The position numbers and the translations under genes are program-made. A stretch of DNA of 64,000 nucleotides, from the NCBI GenBank assembly GCA_022842065.1, contig JALHQH010000011.1, positions 186,001 to 250,000 on the forward strand. Direction: 5' to 3'. Positions 8,187-16,675 of this stretch are shown piece after piece; position 1 is the first letter of the stretch, and each line of letters starts with the position of its first letter. Below the pieces are notes generated by a model. The model searched no databases, was not told the origin of the DNA, and saw only the letters and a list, made by a program, of their open reading frames with translations. This DNA comes from Caldilineaceae bacterium (lineage in GTDB: Bacteria; Chloroflexota; Anaerolineae; Caldilineales; Caldilineaceae).

Positions 8187-9170
8187 ATGAGTTTTTTTGG
8201 TGTAGTATTAGGCTTTCTCGCCTGGTTTGCCGTGCGTTACATTTTGACCAGCTTTTACACGGTTGATCAAAATGAGCGTGCCGTGAAGACCAGCTTTGGC
8301 CGCGCCGAACGGCTTGGCGACGCCACCACCCAGGAAACGCCGCTAGCCGAGACGCTGCGGCCTGACGAACGGGAGCGGTACGTGTGGCCGCAAGTCCGGG
8401 TCATCGGACCCGGTGGTCCCTACTTCAAGTGGCCATGGGAAACGATCTACAAAGTTTCGGTCGCCACCGAAACCATGAACATGGCCAAAGATATGGAAGA
8501 TCCCACGGCTAATCGTAATGGCAATATGTTAGACGCGGTGACGAAAGATCAACTCAACACCGGGCTGGAAGGGCAGATCCGCTACCGCATCTCCGAGCGT
8601 AATCTCTACGCTTATCTCTTTGGCGTGAAGCAGCCGATTGTCCACACAATGGGCTACTTTGTCTCAGTCCTGCGCGATCGCATCGCCGGCTTTGAAGCGC
8701 CCAGCGCCTCGCTGTTGGGGACATTGACGGCTGAAGAAGCGAATATCATGGCGGGGATTTCGATTAACGATATTCGCAAAAATCTCAGCTCGCTTAATGA
8801 CCAGATGGAAGAGAATTGTCGCTCTTCCGAAGCGCGCTATGGCATCCTGCTTGATGCCTCGCTGATCACTGCCATCGACCCGCCGCAGGAAGTGGAATCG
8901 GCCTTGGCCGCGATTAACACGGCGCATAATCAGGTCTCTTCCGATATCAGCCTGGCCCAGGCTTCGGCGGACCAGAAGATCGTCCAATCCCGGCGCGCGG
9001 TTGAGATCGAAACGCTCAAAGCGCGGGGCGAAGTCGAGCCGTTGCAAGCGTTGGCCGAGCAGTTGACGGCGCTTAAGGGGGATGGCCCGGAGGTGTTGCA
9101 GGTCTATCTGCGCAACGTCCGGCTACAACTGTACGCCCAGGCGCAACAGGTGATCCTTGAGGAACGCTAG
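8187..9170 (+). CDS. SPFH/band 7 membrane protein (HflK-like)
   Basis: A 327-residue protein with one N-terminal membrane segment (about residues 3-22) followed by an SPFH domain beginning FYTVDQNERAVKTSFGR. A helical C-terminal part rich in Ala, Glu and Gln follows (about 240-327), as in stomatin/HflK proteins that oligomerise at the membrane. A charged insertion (ETPLAETLRPDERERY) interrupts the start of the SPFH domain. The next gene also encodes an SPFH protein, so they may form a hetero-oligomer as HflK and HflC do; no FtsH protease gene is present here. Confidence 0.8.
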   Translation: MSFFGVVLGFLAWFAVRYILTSFYTVDQNERAVKTSFGRAERLGDATTQETPLAETLRPDERERYVWPQVRVIGPGGPYFKWPWETIYKVSVATETMNMAKDMEDPTANRNGNMLDAVTKDQLNTGLEGQIRYRISERNLYAYLFGVKQPIVHTMGYFVSVLRDRIAGFEAPSASLLGTLTAEEANIMAGISINDIRKNLSSLNDQMEENCRSSEARYGILLDASLITAIDPPQEVESALAAINTAHNQVSSDISLAQASADQKIVQSRRAVEIETLKARGEVEPLQALAEQLTALKGDGPEVLQVYLRNVRLQLYAQAQQVILEER

Positions 9171-9220
9171 TCGGCATGACGGCTTCCGCTGTCGGCATCT
9201 AGATCACAGGAGTACAAACC

Positions 9221-10135
9221 ATGTTTGAAGGATTGAGCGCTATGCTTACAACGGCGATTGTTACGTTTTTTGTTTTACTGATCGGTGAACCGATCATCAA
9301 GGGAATCTTGCGTCTGCTTGGTTTCTATACGATTGTGGAAGAGGGCACCAGCCAGGTTTTTGTGCTCTTTGGGCGCGTGATTGGGGTGCTTAGTGAACCC
9401 GGTTTTTACTTTCTCTGGACCAAATTGGGGCCGGCGGCGTTGATCGTGCGCTTTTTGGGCAAACGCTATGTGCTGGATATGCGCTTGGACCAGAAATATC
9501 TGCGCAGCCTACCGGTTAACTCGGAAGAAGGCGCACCGATGGGGATTGGGGTCTGGTATGAGATGTTTATCAGCGATCCCGTGGCCTATCTTTTTAAGAA
9601 TGCCGATCCGCAAGGTTCGCTGGCGGCCAACTTGAGCAACGCCACCGTGCGCACCCTTAGCAACATGCCGCTGGCCGCTATGTTGCAGACCCGCCACGAG
9701 ATGAGCCAGGCGGTCCGCACGGAAGTCTCGCCCAAGTCAACGGAGTGGGGCTATAAACTCGGCTCGGTCTATGTGCGTAAAGTCCATTTCCGCGATACGC
9801 AGATGATCCGCCAGATTGAAGAGAAAGTCGTCAACCGGCTGCGCCAAGTGACCGCGGCGATTCGCCAGGATGGCGCGAACCAGGTGAGCATCATCACCAG
9901 CACCGCCGAGCGCGAGGCGGCCATCGAATTCGGCAAAGCCAATGCCATGCGCCCCAAGATTGTCGGCGAAGCACTCAAGACGATCAGCGCCGACGGCGAG
10001 GTCGCCAATGCCCTGTTTGAGATTCTCGAAACACAGCGGGTCCTCGGCGGCAAGGCGCAGATCACGTTGATTCCAGGGCAGAACAATCTGTTAGGTCAGT
10101 TGCTGGCGGCGCGGCCCCAGCCGGAAACCAAGTAA
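9221..10135 (+). CDS. Second SPFH-like membrane protein
   Basis: A 304-residue protein with a hydrophobic N-terminus (residues 8-35) and an SPFH-like domain (TIVEEGTSQVFVLFGRVIGV onward), then a helical region with VNRLRQVTAAIRQDGANQVS. It starts 50 bp after the HflK-like gene and is probably its partner. It ends in a tail (GQNNLLGQLLAARP) instead of the charged tail of the first protein. The SPFH assignment is by pattern and weaker than for the neighbour. Confidence 0.7.
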   Translation: MFEGLSAMLTTAIVTFFVLLIGEPIIKGILRLLGFYTIVEEGTSQVFVLFGRVIGVLSEPGFYFLWTKLGPAALIVRFLGKRYVLDMRLDQKYLRSLPVNSEEGAPMGIGVWYEMFISDPVAYLFKNADPQGSLAANLSNATVRTLSNMPLAAMLQTRHEMSQAVRTEVSPKSTEWGYKLGSVYVRKVHFRDTQMIRQIEEKVVNRLRQVTAAIRQDGANQVSIITSTAEREAAIEFGKANAMRPKIVGEALKTISADGEVANALFEILETQRVLGGKAQITLIPGQNNLLGQLLAARPQPETK

Positions 10136-10146
10136 ATCACTTTAAT

Positions 10147-10196
10147 AACAGCCATTCGTAGGGACATGATGCATCATGTCCCTACGAATGGCTGTT
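10147..10196. repeat. 50-bp perfect palindrome
   Basis: Arms 10147-10171 and 10172-10196 are exact reverse complements with no spacer. It lies in the 88-bp gap between the second SPFH gene and the ROK gene, where it could form a strong hairpin ending the upstream transcript. No U-run follows. Confidence 0.85.
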
Positions 10197-10223
10197 GTGT
10201 AAGCGCTAAAACGATCCAACCTC

Positions 10224-11126
10224 ATGACAAATTTCGCCATTGGGTTAGATATCGGGGGCACAAAGATTGCCGGCGGCGTGGTTGATCGCCAAACTGGCAG
10301 GGTGCTGCTGCGTGATACGGTCCCAACCCATGCCCACCGTGGTGGGGCGGCCGTCCTCGCCACTTGTTTCATCATGGCCCAACGTCTTGCCGCGCAGGCC
10401 GCCGACCAGGACATTAGGGTCAAGGGGATTGGCCTGGGGCTCTGTGAACTATTGGACCCGACTGGCCGTGTCACTAGTGCCTATAACTTTGATTGGCGCG
10501 ATCTGCCGGTACAACAACGGCTGGCCGCGATTGCCCCCGCTTATCTTGAGACCGATGTGCGTGCGGCAGCGCTGGCCGAAGCGTGTTATGGTGCGGGTCG
10601 TCCTTATCGCAACTTTGTCTATGTGACGGTGGGCACCGGCATCAGCAGTTCGCTGGTGTTAGATGGGCGTCCCTTTGCCGGAGCACGCGGTAATGCATTG
10701 GTACTGGCTTCCATGCCCTTGTCGATGACCTGTCCCAACTGTGGGGCCGCGTTAAATCAAGTGCTGGAAGAATTCGCTTCTGGCCCGGCCATTGTTAGAC
10801 GGTATAATGAGCAAAGTGCCAAGCCGGTTGCTAGTGGCCAGGAACTCTTTGCGGTGGCTCAACAAGGGAATACGCTGGCGCTTGAAGTGCTCCACTCTGC
10901 CGGGGCGGCGCTGGGTAACAGTGTGGCGTTTCTCTGTAATGTGCTTGATCCCGAAGCCATCGTTGTCGGGGGCGGCTTAGGGCTGGCCGGTGGGCTCTAT
11001 CAGGATGCGTTTATGGCCGCCACTCGCGCCCACATCTACGCCGAGGATACGCGCCAACTGCCGATTCTGCCGGCTGCGTTGGGCACCGATGCGGGGCTGA
11101 TCGGCGCGGCTTTGCTGGGCCAATAA
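10224..11126 (+). CDS. ROK-family protein with altered sugar-binding residues
   Basis: A 300-residue protein of the ROK (repressor, ORF, kinase) fold. The ATP phosphate motif GLDIGGTKIAGG is intact, and the likely catalytic Asp is present in ETDVRAAALAE. However, the usual END-N motif is changed to ETD-R. The GE-GH segment that binds the sugar with Glu and His is replaced by GNALVLAS. The zinc motif CxCGxxGC is reduced to CPNCGAALN with two Cys. It may therefore use an unusual substrate or lack kinase activity. It sits before a methyltransferase and a sugar ABC transporter on the same strand. Confidence 0.8.
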   Translation: MTNFAIGLDIGGTKIAGGVVDRQTGRVLLRDTVPTHAHRGGAAVLATCFIMAQRLAAQAADQDIRVKGIGLGLCELLDPTGRVTSAYNFDWRDLPVQQRLAAIAPAYLETDVRAAALAEACYGAGRPYRNFVYVTVGTGISSSLVLDGRPFAGARGNALVLASMPLSMTCPNCGAALNQVLEEFASGPAIVRRYNEQSAKPVASGQELFAVAQQGNTLALEVLHSAGAALGNSVAFLCNVLDPEAIVVGGGLGLAGGLYQDAFMAATRAHIYAEDTRQLPILPAALGTDAGLIGAALLGQ

Positions 11127-11161
11127 ATTTGCCGTAACACAAGAAAGAAAGCCATTGTTCG

Positions 11162-12007
11162 ATGTCGAAAAACGACGACCTGCGCTCCCGCTACCTGGCT
11201 GTGAAAGAGCGTCCTCCGCAACGACGCTGGCCTTGGTCGCGCGCATGGCAAGGCTGGCAACTCTGGCGGCTGCGCCCAATTGATGGTGGCAAGTCGGCGG
11301 GTTTATCGACGATTCGCTACTATTGGGCGGATTTTCTCGAACAACATCGCGCCGATATTCGCGGTCACGTATTGGAGATCGGCGAGACGACGACGGTGCG
11401 CCTCTATGGTGGTGACCAGATCACCCAAGCCGATGCGTTGGATCTAGCCGCGCACAGCCCCGAAGTACGCGTGGTGGCGGATCTAAGCCGAGCCGATCAG
11501 GTACCTGGTGACGTGTACGACTGTTTTGTCAACCAGTTCACCACTTGTGTGATCTATGATATTGAAGCGGCACTCTATCACGCCATCCGCCTGTTGAAAC
11601 CGGGCGGGGTCTTGCTGATCAACTTCTGGTGTGTCGATTTCTATCTGCACCGCGGGCTGGACATGGGCACAGGTGAACCGCTTTATATGCACCACTGGTT
11701 TACCCCGATTAGGGTGCATGATCTCTTGCGCCGCCTGGCATTGGGTGAACAAGACTATACCCTTGCCATCTACGGCAACTTGCTCAGCCGTATGGCCTTT
11801 CTGGTCAACTTACCCGCTGTTACCCTGACCCCGGCTGAGTTGGCCCACCAGGATCCGGGTCAACCGCTCTTGATCTGTGCCCGGATTGTCAAGCCGCATG
11901 ATTGGCAGCCTACCCCACCGGCTTATCGTAGCGCCCAATGGACGCCCCCCATTCCCCCAGCCCAATTACACCCCGACACCGGCCATTATGGTGATGAATA
12001 TCAATGA
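11162..12007 (+). CDS. SAM-dependent methyltransferase-like protein
   Basis: A 281-residue protein with a class I methyltransferase-like core. GHVLEIGETTTVRLYGG (about residues 64-80) stands in for the glycine-rich SAM motif, VRVVADLSRADQVPGDVYDCF provides the acidic motif and following strand, and RLLKPGGVLLINF is the typical post-motif region. The substrate is unknown. The ORF begins 35 bp after the ROK gene and is followed directly by a word-repeat array. The first motif is less Gly-rich than usual, so activity is not certain. Confidence 0.7.
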   Translation: MSKNDDLRSRYLAVKERPPQRRWPWSRAWQGWQLWRLRPIDGGKSAGLSTIRYYWADFLEQHRADIRGHVLEIGETTTVRLYGGDQITQADALDLAAHSPEVRVVADLSRADQVPGDVYDCFVNQFTTCVIYDIEAALYHAIRLLKPGGVLLINFWCVDFYLHRGLDMGTGEPLYMHHWFTPIRVHDLLRRLALGEQDYTLAIYGNLLSRMAFLVNLPAVTLTPAELAHQDPGQPLLICARIVKPHDWQPTPPAYRSAQWTPPIPPAQLHPDTGHYGDEYQ

Positions 12008-12133
12008 AGCGTGATGCGTGAAACGTGAAACGTAACGCAGGCTATCTTCGATCACGAATCACGAATCACGAATCACGAATCACGAATCACGAATCACGTT
12101 TCACGTTTTACGTTTTACGTTTTACGTTTTACC
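12008..12133. repeat. atcacga / acgtttt word array
   Basis: Six near-identical atcacga units are followed by repeated acgtttc and acgtttt units, giving tandem periods of 7-8 bases. It starts right after the methyltransferase stop and ends 29 bp before the binding-protein start. An open frame runs through it into the downstream gene (RITNHES units), but these residues are an artefact of the repeat. Confidence 0.85.
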
Positions 12134-12162
12134 CATTAATTGACAAAAAGAGGAGCAATGAG

Positions 12163-13485
12163 ATGAAATCACAATTGAGTCGCCGCAATTTTCTGCAGCT
12201 GTCGGCCCTGACCACTGGGGCTAGTTTGCTTGCGGCCTGTACCACGGCTGTACCCCAAAGTGGCGGTAGCACCGAGGGTGGCAGCGCCGATGCCGCCCCG
12301 ATTTCCCTGCGGCTGGCAGAAGGCAGTTGGATTGGCCCGGAAGGCATCGCTTTCTGGACCGATGAGATTATCCCGGCCTTTCAAGCCGAGAATCCGGGCA
12401 TTGAAGTTACCTTTGAATCCGCCGAGTCGCCCGACTATGAAGACAAACTCTACACGCAGGCCGTGGCCGGTGATGCGCCCGATGTCTTCTTCGTCTGGTG
12501 GAGTGCTGGGTTGATGGAAGAAGGGCAACTGTTGGCGCTTGATGATTACTTTGATGCTGAGTATATGGCCGATTTCTATCAGGGCAACATTGTCGGGCAG
12601 ACCTATGAGGGCAAGCTCTATGGTGTACCGAAATATGTCTCCACCGTGGCAATGGCGTACAACAAAGATATCCTTGACGCCGCGGGGGTAGCTTATCCCG
12701 ATGCGACTTGGACCTGGGAGAATTACCTGGAAGCCTACCGCGCCACCACCAATACGGCCGACGGTCAGTGGGGCACCTATGTCGCGCATGACTTTCCTTA
12801 CCATTGGGTCTGGGCGAATGGCGGTGAGTGGATGGATGCCGATCTCTTCGGCACCAAGTGTCTGTTGAATGAAGAAAAAGCGTTGGCCGGCCTCAAATTC
12901 CACCATGATCTGATCTACGGAGCCGAACCCGTCGCGCCCATGCCCGGCTCGATGGGCACCTTTGGCTGGTCGGATGTCTTCTCCTCCGGCAAGGTCGCCT
13001 TTATGGAATCCCATAGTTGGACCGTGACCAACTATATGCGCCAGAACAACTTTGCCTGGGATCTGGTTGAGTTGCCCGCCCCGGCAGATGGGGAACAAGC
13101 CGGCCTCACCTTTGTCAACGGCTATTCGAGCTATGCCGGTACCCAAAACCCGGATGCCGCCGTCACCTTGATGAAATTCCTCACCGCGCCCGAACAGGCC
13201 CGCACCATGTGTCTGAGCCTCTTGGGGCTACAGCCCGCCCGCCGCAGCATGGCGTCCGTCTGGGATACTGAATCCGAAGGGGCCAAGGGGGGCTACGATG
13301 TTGGTGCCTTCACCCGCATTATGGACGCCGCTCGCCTGATCCCCATCTTCAAGGATGACAAACAGATCGTCACCGAGATCTACAACCCGATCCGCGATCA
13401 GATCTGGGTGACCGGTGAAATGTCACTTGAAGAAGGCGTTCAATTGATGGTAGAACGCATCGACGAGCATTTCGCAACGGCGTAA
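12163..13485 (+). CDS. ABC sugar transporter, lipoprotein solute-binding protein
   Basis: A 440-residue extracytoplasmic binding protein of the carbohydrate (MalE/UgpB-like) class. The N-terminus has a twin Arg at 7-8 (SRRNFLQL), a hydrophobic stretch and a lipobox LLAAC (Cys 26), indicating export, possibly by Tat, and lipid anchoring. The start at 12163 is fixed by AGGAG 7 nt upstream; upstream in-frame codons only read the word array. Two permease genes follow. There is no ATPase gene, so the transporter probably borrows a shared MsmK/MalK-type ATPase. The sugar is not identifiable from sequence. Confidence 0.92.
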   Translation: MKSQLSRRNFLQLSALTTGASLLAACTTAVPQSGGSTEGGSADAAPISLRLAEGSWIGPEGIAFWTDEIIPAFQAENPGIEVTFESAESPDYEDKLYTQAVAGDAPDVFFVWWSAGLMEEGQLLALDDYFDAEYMADFYQGNIVGQTYEGKLYGVPKYVSTVAMAYNKDILDAAGVAYPDATWTWENYLEAYRATTNTADGQWGTYVAHDFPYHWVWANGGEWMDADLFGTKCLLNEEKALAGLKFHHDLIYGAEPVAPMPGSMGTFGWSDVFSSGKVAFMESHSWTVTNYMRQNNFAWDLVELPAPADGEQAGLTFVNGYSSYAGTQNPDAAVTLMKFLTAPEQARTMCLSLLGLQPARRSMASVWDTESEGAKGGYDVGAFTRIMDAARLIPIFKDDKQIVTEIYNPIRDQIWVTGEMSLEEGVQLMVERIDEHFATA

Positions 13486-13558
13486 ACGTTTGGACGACTG
13501 CCGACTGATGAGCGCTCGCCGGTTGCGCTAGCTTCTGTTGACATTTCGGATTTGCTCG

Positions 13559-13601
13559 GTGGCACACCTGTCATGTTTCCAAAACCTGACAGGTGTGCCA
13601 C
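13559..13601. repeat. 15-bp-arm inverted repeat between binding protein and permease genes
   Basis: Arms 13559-13573 and 13587-13601 pair perfectly (gtggcacacctgtca and its complement) around a 13-nt loop. Its position between the binding-protein and first permease genes is like the palindromes between malE and malF, where such hairpins protect the upstream mRNA. Confidence 0.75.
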
Positions 13602-13669
13602 GCCAATGTCAACAGGCCCTATTCGAAACCGGCGGTCGTCGTCCATCCTCTTTGCATAAAGGGTTCTCT

Positions 13670-14629
13670 ATGAGTATTCGTACCGCGTCGATCGGGCCAG
13701 GGCAGCCGCGTCGTCCCATGAGTATGCGCCGTCGGGAAGAGCTGGTGGCCTATCTGCTCATCTCGCCCTGGATTGTCGGTTTTATCGCCTTTATCCTGGG
13801 GCCGATGATCGCCTCTTTTGGCCTGAGCTTCTTTGAGACCAATATGTTCTCCTGGGAGTGGGTCGGGATGAAGAATTACACGACCCTCTTTTCAACCGAT
13901 GTCACGCGCTCGCTCTTCTGGAAGTCGCTCTATAATACGGTCTACTATGTAATACTGAGCATTCCGTTGACGATGGTGGTGGGCTTCTTTACGGCGCTGC
14001 TGCTAAACCAACCCATGCGTGGGCGGTCGATCTACCGCGTGATCTACTACCTGCCCTCGATTATCCCTGGCATTGCCGCCTCGATTGTCTGGCTCTATCT
14101 CTTTCAGCCGGAGTTCGGCGTCGTTAACTGGCTGCTCTCGCTGGTCGGCATTGAAAAGATTCGCTGGCTGCAGGATACACAGACGGCCAAATTGGTCTTT
14201 GTCTTTATGAGCATTTGGGGGGCTGGTGGCAATATGTTGATCTTCCTGGCCGGCTTGCAGGGCATCCCCACCGAACTCTACGAGGCGGCGACGATTGATG
14301 GTGCCGCGGCCTGGCGCCGGCTGCGCCACATCACCTTGCCGTTGATGAGTCCCACGCTCTTTTTTGTGCTGGTGACCAACATCATTCTCTCTTTTCAGGT
14401 CTTTACCAATGTCTATGTGATGACTGCCGGTGGCGGTGGACCGGCCAATTCGACGATGATGTATGTGCTCCATCTCTATCTGGTCGCCTTCCGTCAATAC
14501 CGTTTAGGTTATGCAAGCGCGTTGGCCTGGGTGCTCTTCCTGCTGCTTATGCTCTTTACCGCCTTGATCTTCCGTTCGTCGAGTCTGTGGGTTTACTATG
14601 AAACTGAAGTGGGAGGGGGCCGTTCATGA
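13670..14629 (+). CDS. ABC sugar transporter permease (MalF-like)
   Basis: A 319-residue membrane protein with about six hydrophobic segments. The cytoplasmic EAA loop is ELYEAATIDGAAAWRRLRHI followed by TLPLMSP, the contact site for the ATPase. The ATG at 13670 gives a normal N-terminus; upstream in-frame codons run through the intergenic hairpin and show no family match. It overlaps the next permease by 4 bp (ATGA), so the two are translationally coupled. Together with the lipoprotein it forms the import channel for a sugar or oligosaccharide. Confidence 0.92.
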   Translation: MSIRTASIGPGQPRRPMSMRRREELVAYLLISPWIVGFIAFILGPMIASFGLSFFETNMFSWEWVGMKNYTTLFSTDVTRSLFWKSLYNTVYYVILSIPLTMVVGFFTALLLNQPMRGRSIYRVIYYLPSIIPGIAASIVWLYLFQPEFGVVNWLLSLVGIEKIRWLQDTQTAKLVFVFMSIWGAGGNMLIFLAGLQGIPTELYEAATIDGAAAWRRLRHITLPLMSPTLFFVLVTNIILSFQVFTNVYVMTAGGGGPANSTMMYVLHLYLVAFRQYRLGYASALAWVLFLLLMLFTALIFRSSSLWVYYETEVGGGRS

Positions 14630-15504
14630 GCGTTGTCCTTGCGGAAAAACCGGATTGGCGCAAAAGTAAACAGGCGATCGAGCGCCGTCAACACTTGTTG
14701 ACCCATCTTGTCTTGATCCTAGGGGGCATCGTCATTCTCTTTCCGGTTGCCTGGATGATCTCGACTTCGCTGAAGGCCCCGAATCAGGTGCAACAGTTCC
14801 CACCGATCTGGATTCCCAATCCTTTGGTCTGGGAGAATTACATTCGCGCGGTGACGATCTTTCCCGTACCCTTTATCACCTTTGTCTGGAATTCGTTCTA
14901 CCTGAGCGGGATGAATGTGATTGGCTCGATTGTCTCCAATACGATTGTTGCCTATGCCTTTGCCCGCCTGCGCTTTCGGGGCAGCCGTGTGCTCTTTCTG
15001 ATTGTGTTGAGTACTATGATGCTGCCGCAACAGGTGACGATGATTCCGCTCTTTATCTTGTTTTCCAAATTGGGCTGGATCAATACGTACAATCCGCTAA
15101 TCGTCCCCCAGTTTTTTGCCAATGCCTTCTATGTCTTTATGTTACGCCAGTTCTTCACCACCATCCCGCGCGATCTCGATGATGCCTCGCGGATCGACGG
15201 CTGTGGCATCCTGGGGACCTTCTGGCGCATCATTCTGCCGTTGACCATGCCTGCGCTCGGCATCGTCGCCATCTTCGAATTTACCGGCTCGTGGAATTGG
15301 TTTTTGGGACCGCTCATCTATCTGAGTCGGATGGAAACGTTCCCCTTAGCATTGGCGCTTTCCTATCTCAATGCCGCCTACCGCGTGCTCTGGTCCGAGC
15401 TAATGGTCGTCTCCTTTATCGCCATGTTGCCCCCGCTGTTGCTCTTCTTTATTGCCCAAAAGTCCTACATTCAAGGCATCGTCGTGACCGGCGTCAAAGG
15501 CTGA
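14626..15504 (+). CDS. ABC sugar transporter permease (MalG-like)
   Basis: A 292-residue inner-membrane subunit with a typical MalG-type N-terminus (ILFPVAWMISTSLKAP) and an EAA loop DDASRIDGCGILGTFWRI followed by ILPLTMPAL. It overlaps the previous permease by 4 bp and ends in IQGIVVTGVKG, the common MalG-type tail. Two Gly/Cys residues in the loop (DGCG) are a variant of the usual DGA. Third and last transporter gene of this operon. Confidence 0.92.
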   Translation: MSVVLAEKPDWRKSKQAIERRQHLLTHLVLILGGIVILFPVAWMISTSLKAPNQVQQFPPIWIPNPLVWENYIRAVTIFPVPFITFVWNSFYLSGMNVIGSIVSNTIVAYAFARLRFRGSRVLFLIVLSTMMLPQQVTMIPLFILFSKLGWINTYNPLIVPQFFANAFYVFMLRQFFTTIPRDLDDASRIDGCGILGTFWRIILPLTMPALGIVAIFEFTGSWNWFLGPLIYLSRMETFPLALALSYLNAAYRVLWSELMVVSFIAMLPPLLLFFIAQKSYIQGIVVTGVKG

Positions 15505-15701
15505 ACTGAGGGCTATGTTTACGCCTGTTCTCCCATCTGTTGACCGCTTTGTCAAACAAATGGCCTATGGCAAATCCGTTCCCTTATTTAAATTTGTCAA
15601 TCCGTTCAATCCGTTCTCGAAATCTGTTGACAGCGCGCCGGATTAACTAAAATTACTGAGCGGTTTCACATCAATGGATTCGCTCTGTGTGGAGAAAATT
15701 T

Positions 15702-16511
15702 ATGACTACACCAACCCTTGTATTAAGCCAGGCCCAAATTGATTTTTTCCGTCGTGAGGGCTACCTTGCCTTACACGCAATTACCGATGCTGCCGAGGTA
15801 ACGCAGTTACAGGCGATCTATGATCGACTTTTTGCTACCAAGGCTGGACGCGCCGAAGGCGATCATCTCGATTTGGTCACCACCGACGAGGACGATACCG
15901 CACCGGTGCTGCCCCAGATCCTTAACCCATCTAAATATGCGCCAGAGTTGGTCGCCACCCGTTTTCGGGCCAATGCGCTGGCGATTGCGAAACAATTGTT
16001 GGGTGCGGACGCGGTCGCCGGTGGTGATCATGCCATCCTCAAGCCAGCGCATACGCCGGCTGCCACCCCCTGGCATCAGGATGAAGCCTATTGGGATGCC
16101 GATAAGGAATATGAGTCGCTCAGTATTTGGATTCCGTTGCAGCCCGCCACGGTGGAGAATGGCTGTATGCAGTTTGTCCCCGGCACCCATCGCCAAGAGG
16201 TCTTACCCCATCATCCGATTGGTAACGATGTCCGTGTGATTGGGTTAGAGGTGGATAATGTTGCGCAACTGATCACCGAAGCGGTTGCCTGTCCGCTGCT
16301 CGCTGGTGGTGCGACGATCCACCATTCACGCACCTTACATTACACCGGGCCCAACAGTACGGACCAACCGCGCCGGGCCTATATTATGAGCTTTGGGGTG
16401 CCGGCCAAAGTGCGCCCCGTTGCCCGCGATTTCTACTGGCAACGCATGCAGAAGACCCAGTGGCATGAACGCGCGACCGCGGCGCAGGGCGAAAAAGCAA
16501 GCGTCATGTAG
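15702..16511 (+). CDS. Phytanoyl-CoA dioxygenase (PhyH)-family protein
   Basis: A 269-residue Fe(II)/2-oxoglutarate-dependent dioxygenase candidate. The metal site is H and D in TPWHQDEAYWD, with the distal His in GATIHHSRTLHYTGPN and the 2-oxoglutarate Arg in QPRRAYI. The start at 15702 follows GGAG by 7 nt; a GTG five codons earlier is less likely. It lies 197 bp after the sugar permease, probably in its own unit. Family members hydroxylate lipids or small metabolites; the substrate here is unknown. Confidence 0.85.
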   Translation: MTTPTLVLSQAQIDFFRREGYLALHAITDAAEVTQLQAIYDRLFATKAGRAEGDHLDLVTTDEDDTAPVLPQILNPSKYAPELVATRFRANALAIAKQLLGADAVAGGDHAILKPAHTPAATPWHQDEAYWDADKEYESLSIWIPLQPATVENGCMQFVPGTHRQEVLPHHPIGNDVRVIGLEVDNVAQLITEAVACPLLAGGATIHHSRTLHYTGPNSTDQPRRAYIMSFGVPAKVRPVARDFYWQRMQKTQWHERATAAQGEKASVM

Positions 16512-16539
16512 ACGCTCCGCCGCGGGTGCTTACATGATT

Positions 16540-16565
16540 GCAAGTTGATCGTAAGATCAGCTTGC
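16540..16565. terminator. Hairpin after the dioxygenase gene
   Basis: Arms 16540-16550 and 16555-16565 (gcaagttgatc, gtaa, gatcagcttgc) pair with one G-T wobble. It lies 29 bp after the PhyH stop; no U-run follows. Confidence 0.5.
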
Positions 16566-16607
16566 CCCAGGCTGTGTTACCATCATTGACCTAACATCTG
16601 TGCAGTG

Positions 16608-16650
16608 GGGAATAGGGACCATAAACAGCGTTGGCATGGTCCCTATTCCC
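16608..16650. repeat. 15-bp-arm inverted repeat before the DUF1996 gene
   Basis: Arms 16608-16622 and 16636-16650 are exact reverse complements (gggaatagggaccat and complement) around a 13-nt loop. It lies 26 bp before the DUF1996 start and just upstream of its GGAGG, so it could form a leader hairpin. Confidence 0.7.
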
Positions 16651-16675
16651 TCTATCGCTACTTCTGGAGGGGTCA

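Noticed and set aside
12025..12162. N-terminal extension of the sugar-binding protein
   Set aside because: The extension only translates the word array; AGGAG and the RR signal fix the start at 12163.
12169..13146. 325-codon minus-strand frame over the sugar-binding protein
   Set aside because: Antisense of a clear lipoprotein gene; no domain or ribosome site.
15627..15653. Promoter for the PhyH gene (TTGACA and TAAAAT)
   Set aside because: The spacer is only 15 bp, and the region is built from repeated aatccgtt words, so the match may be by chance.
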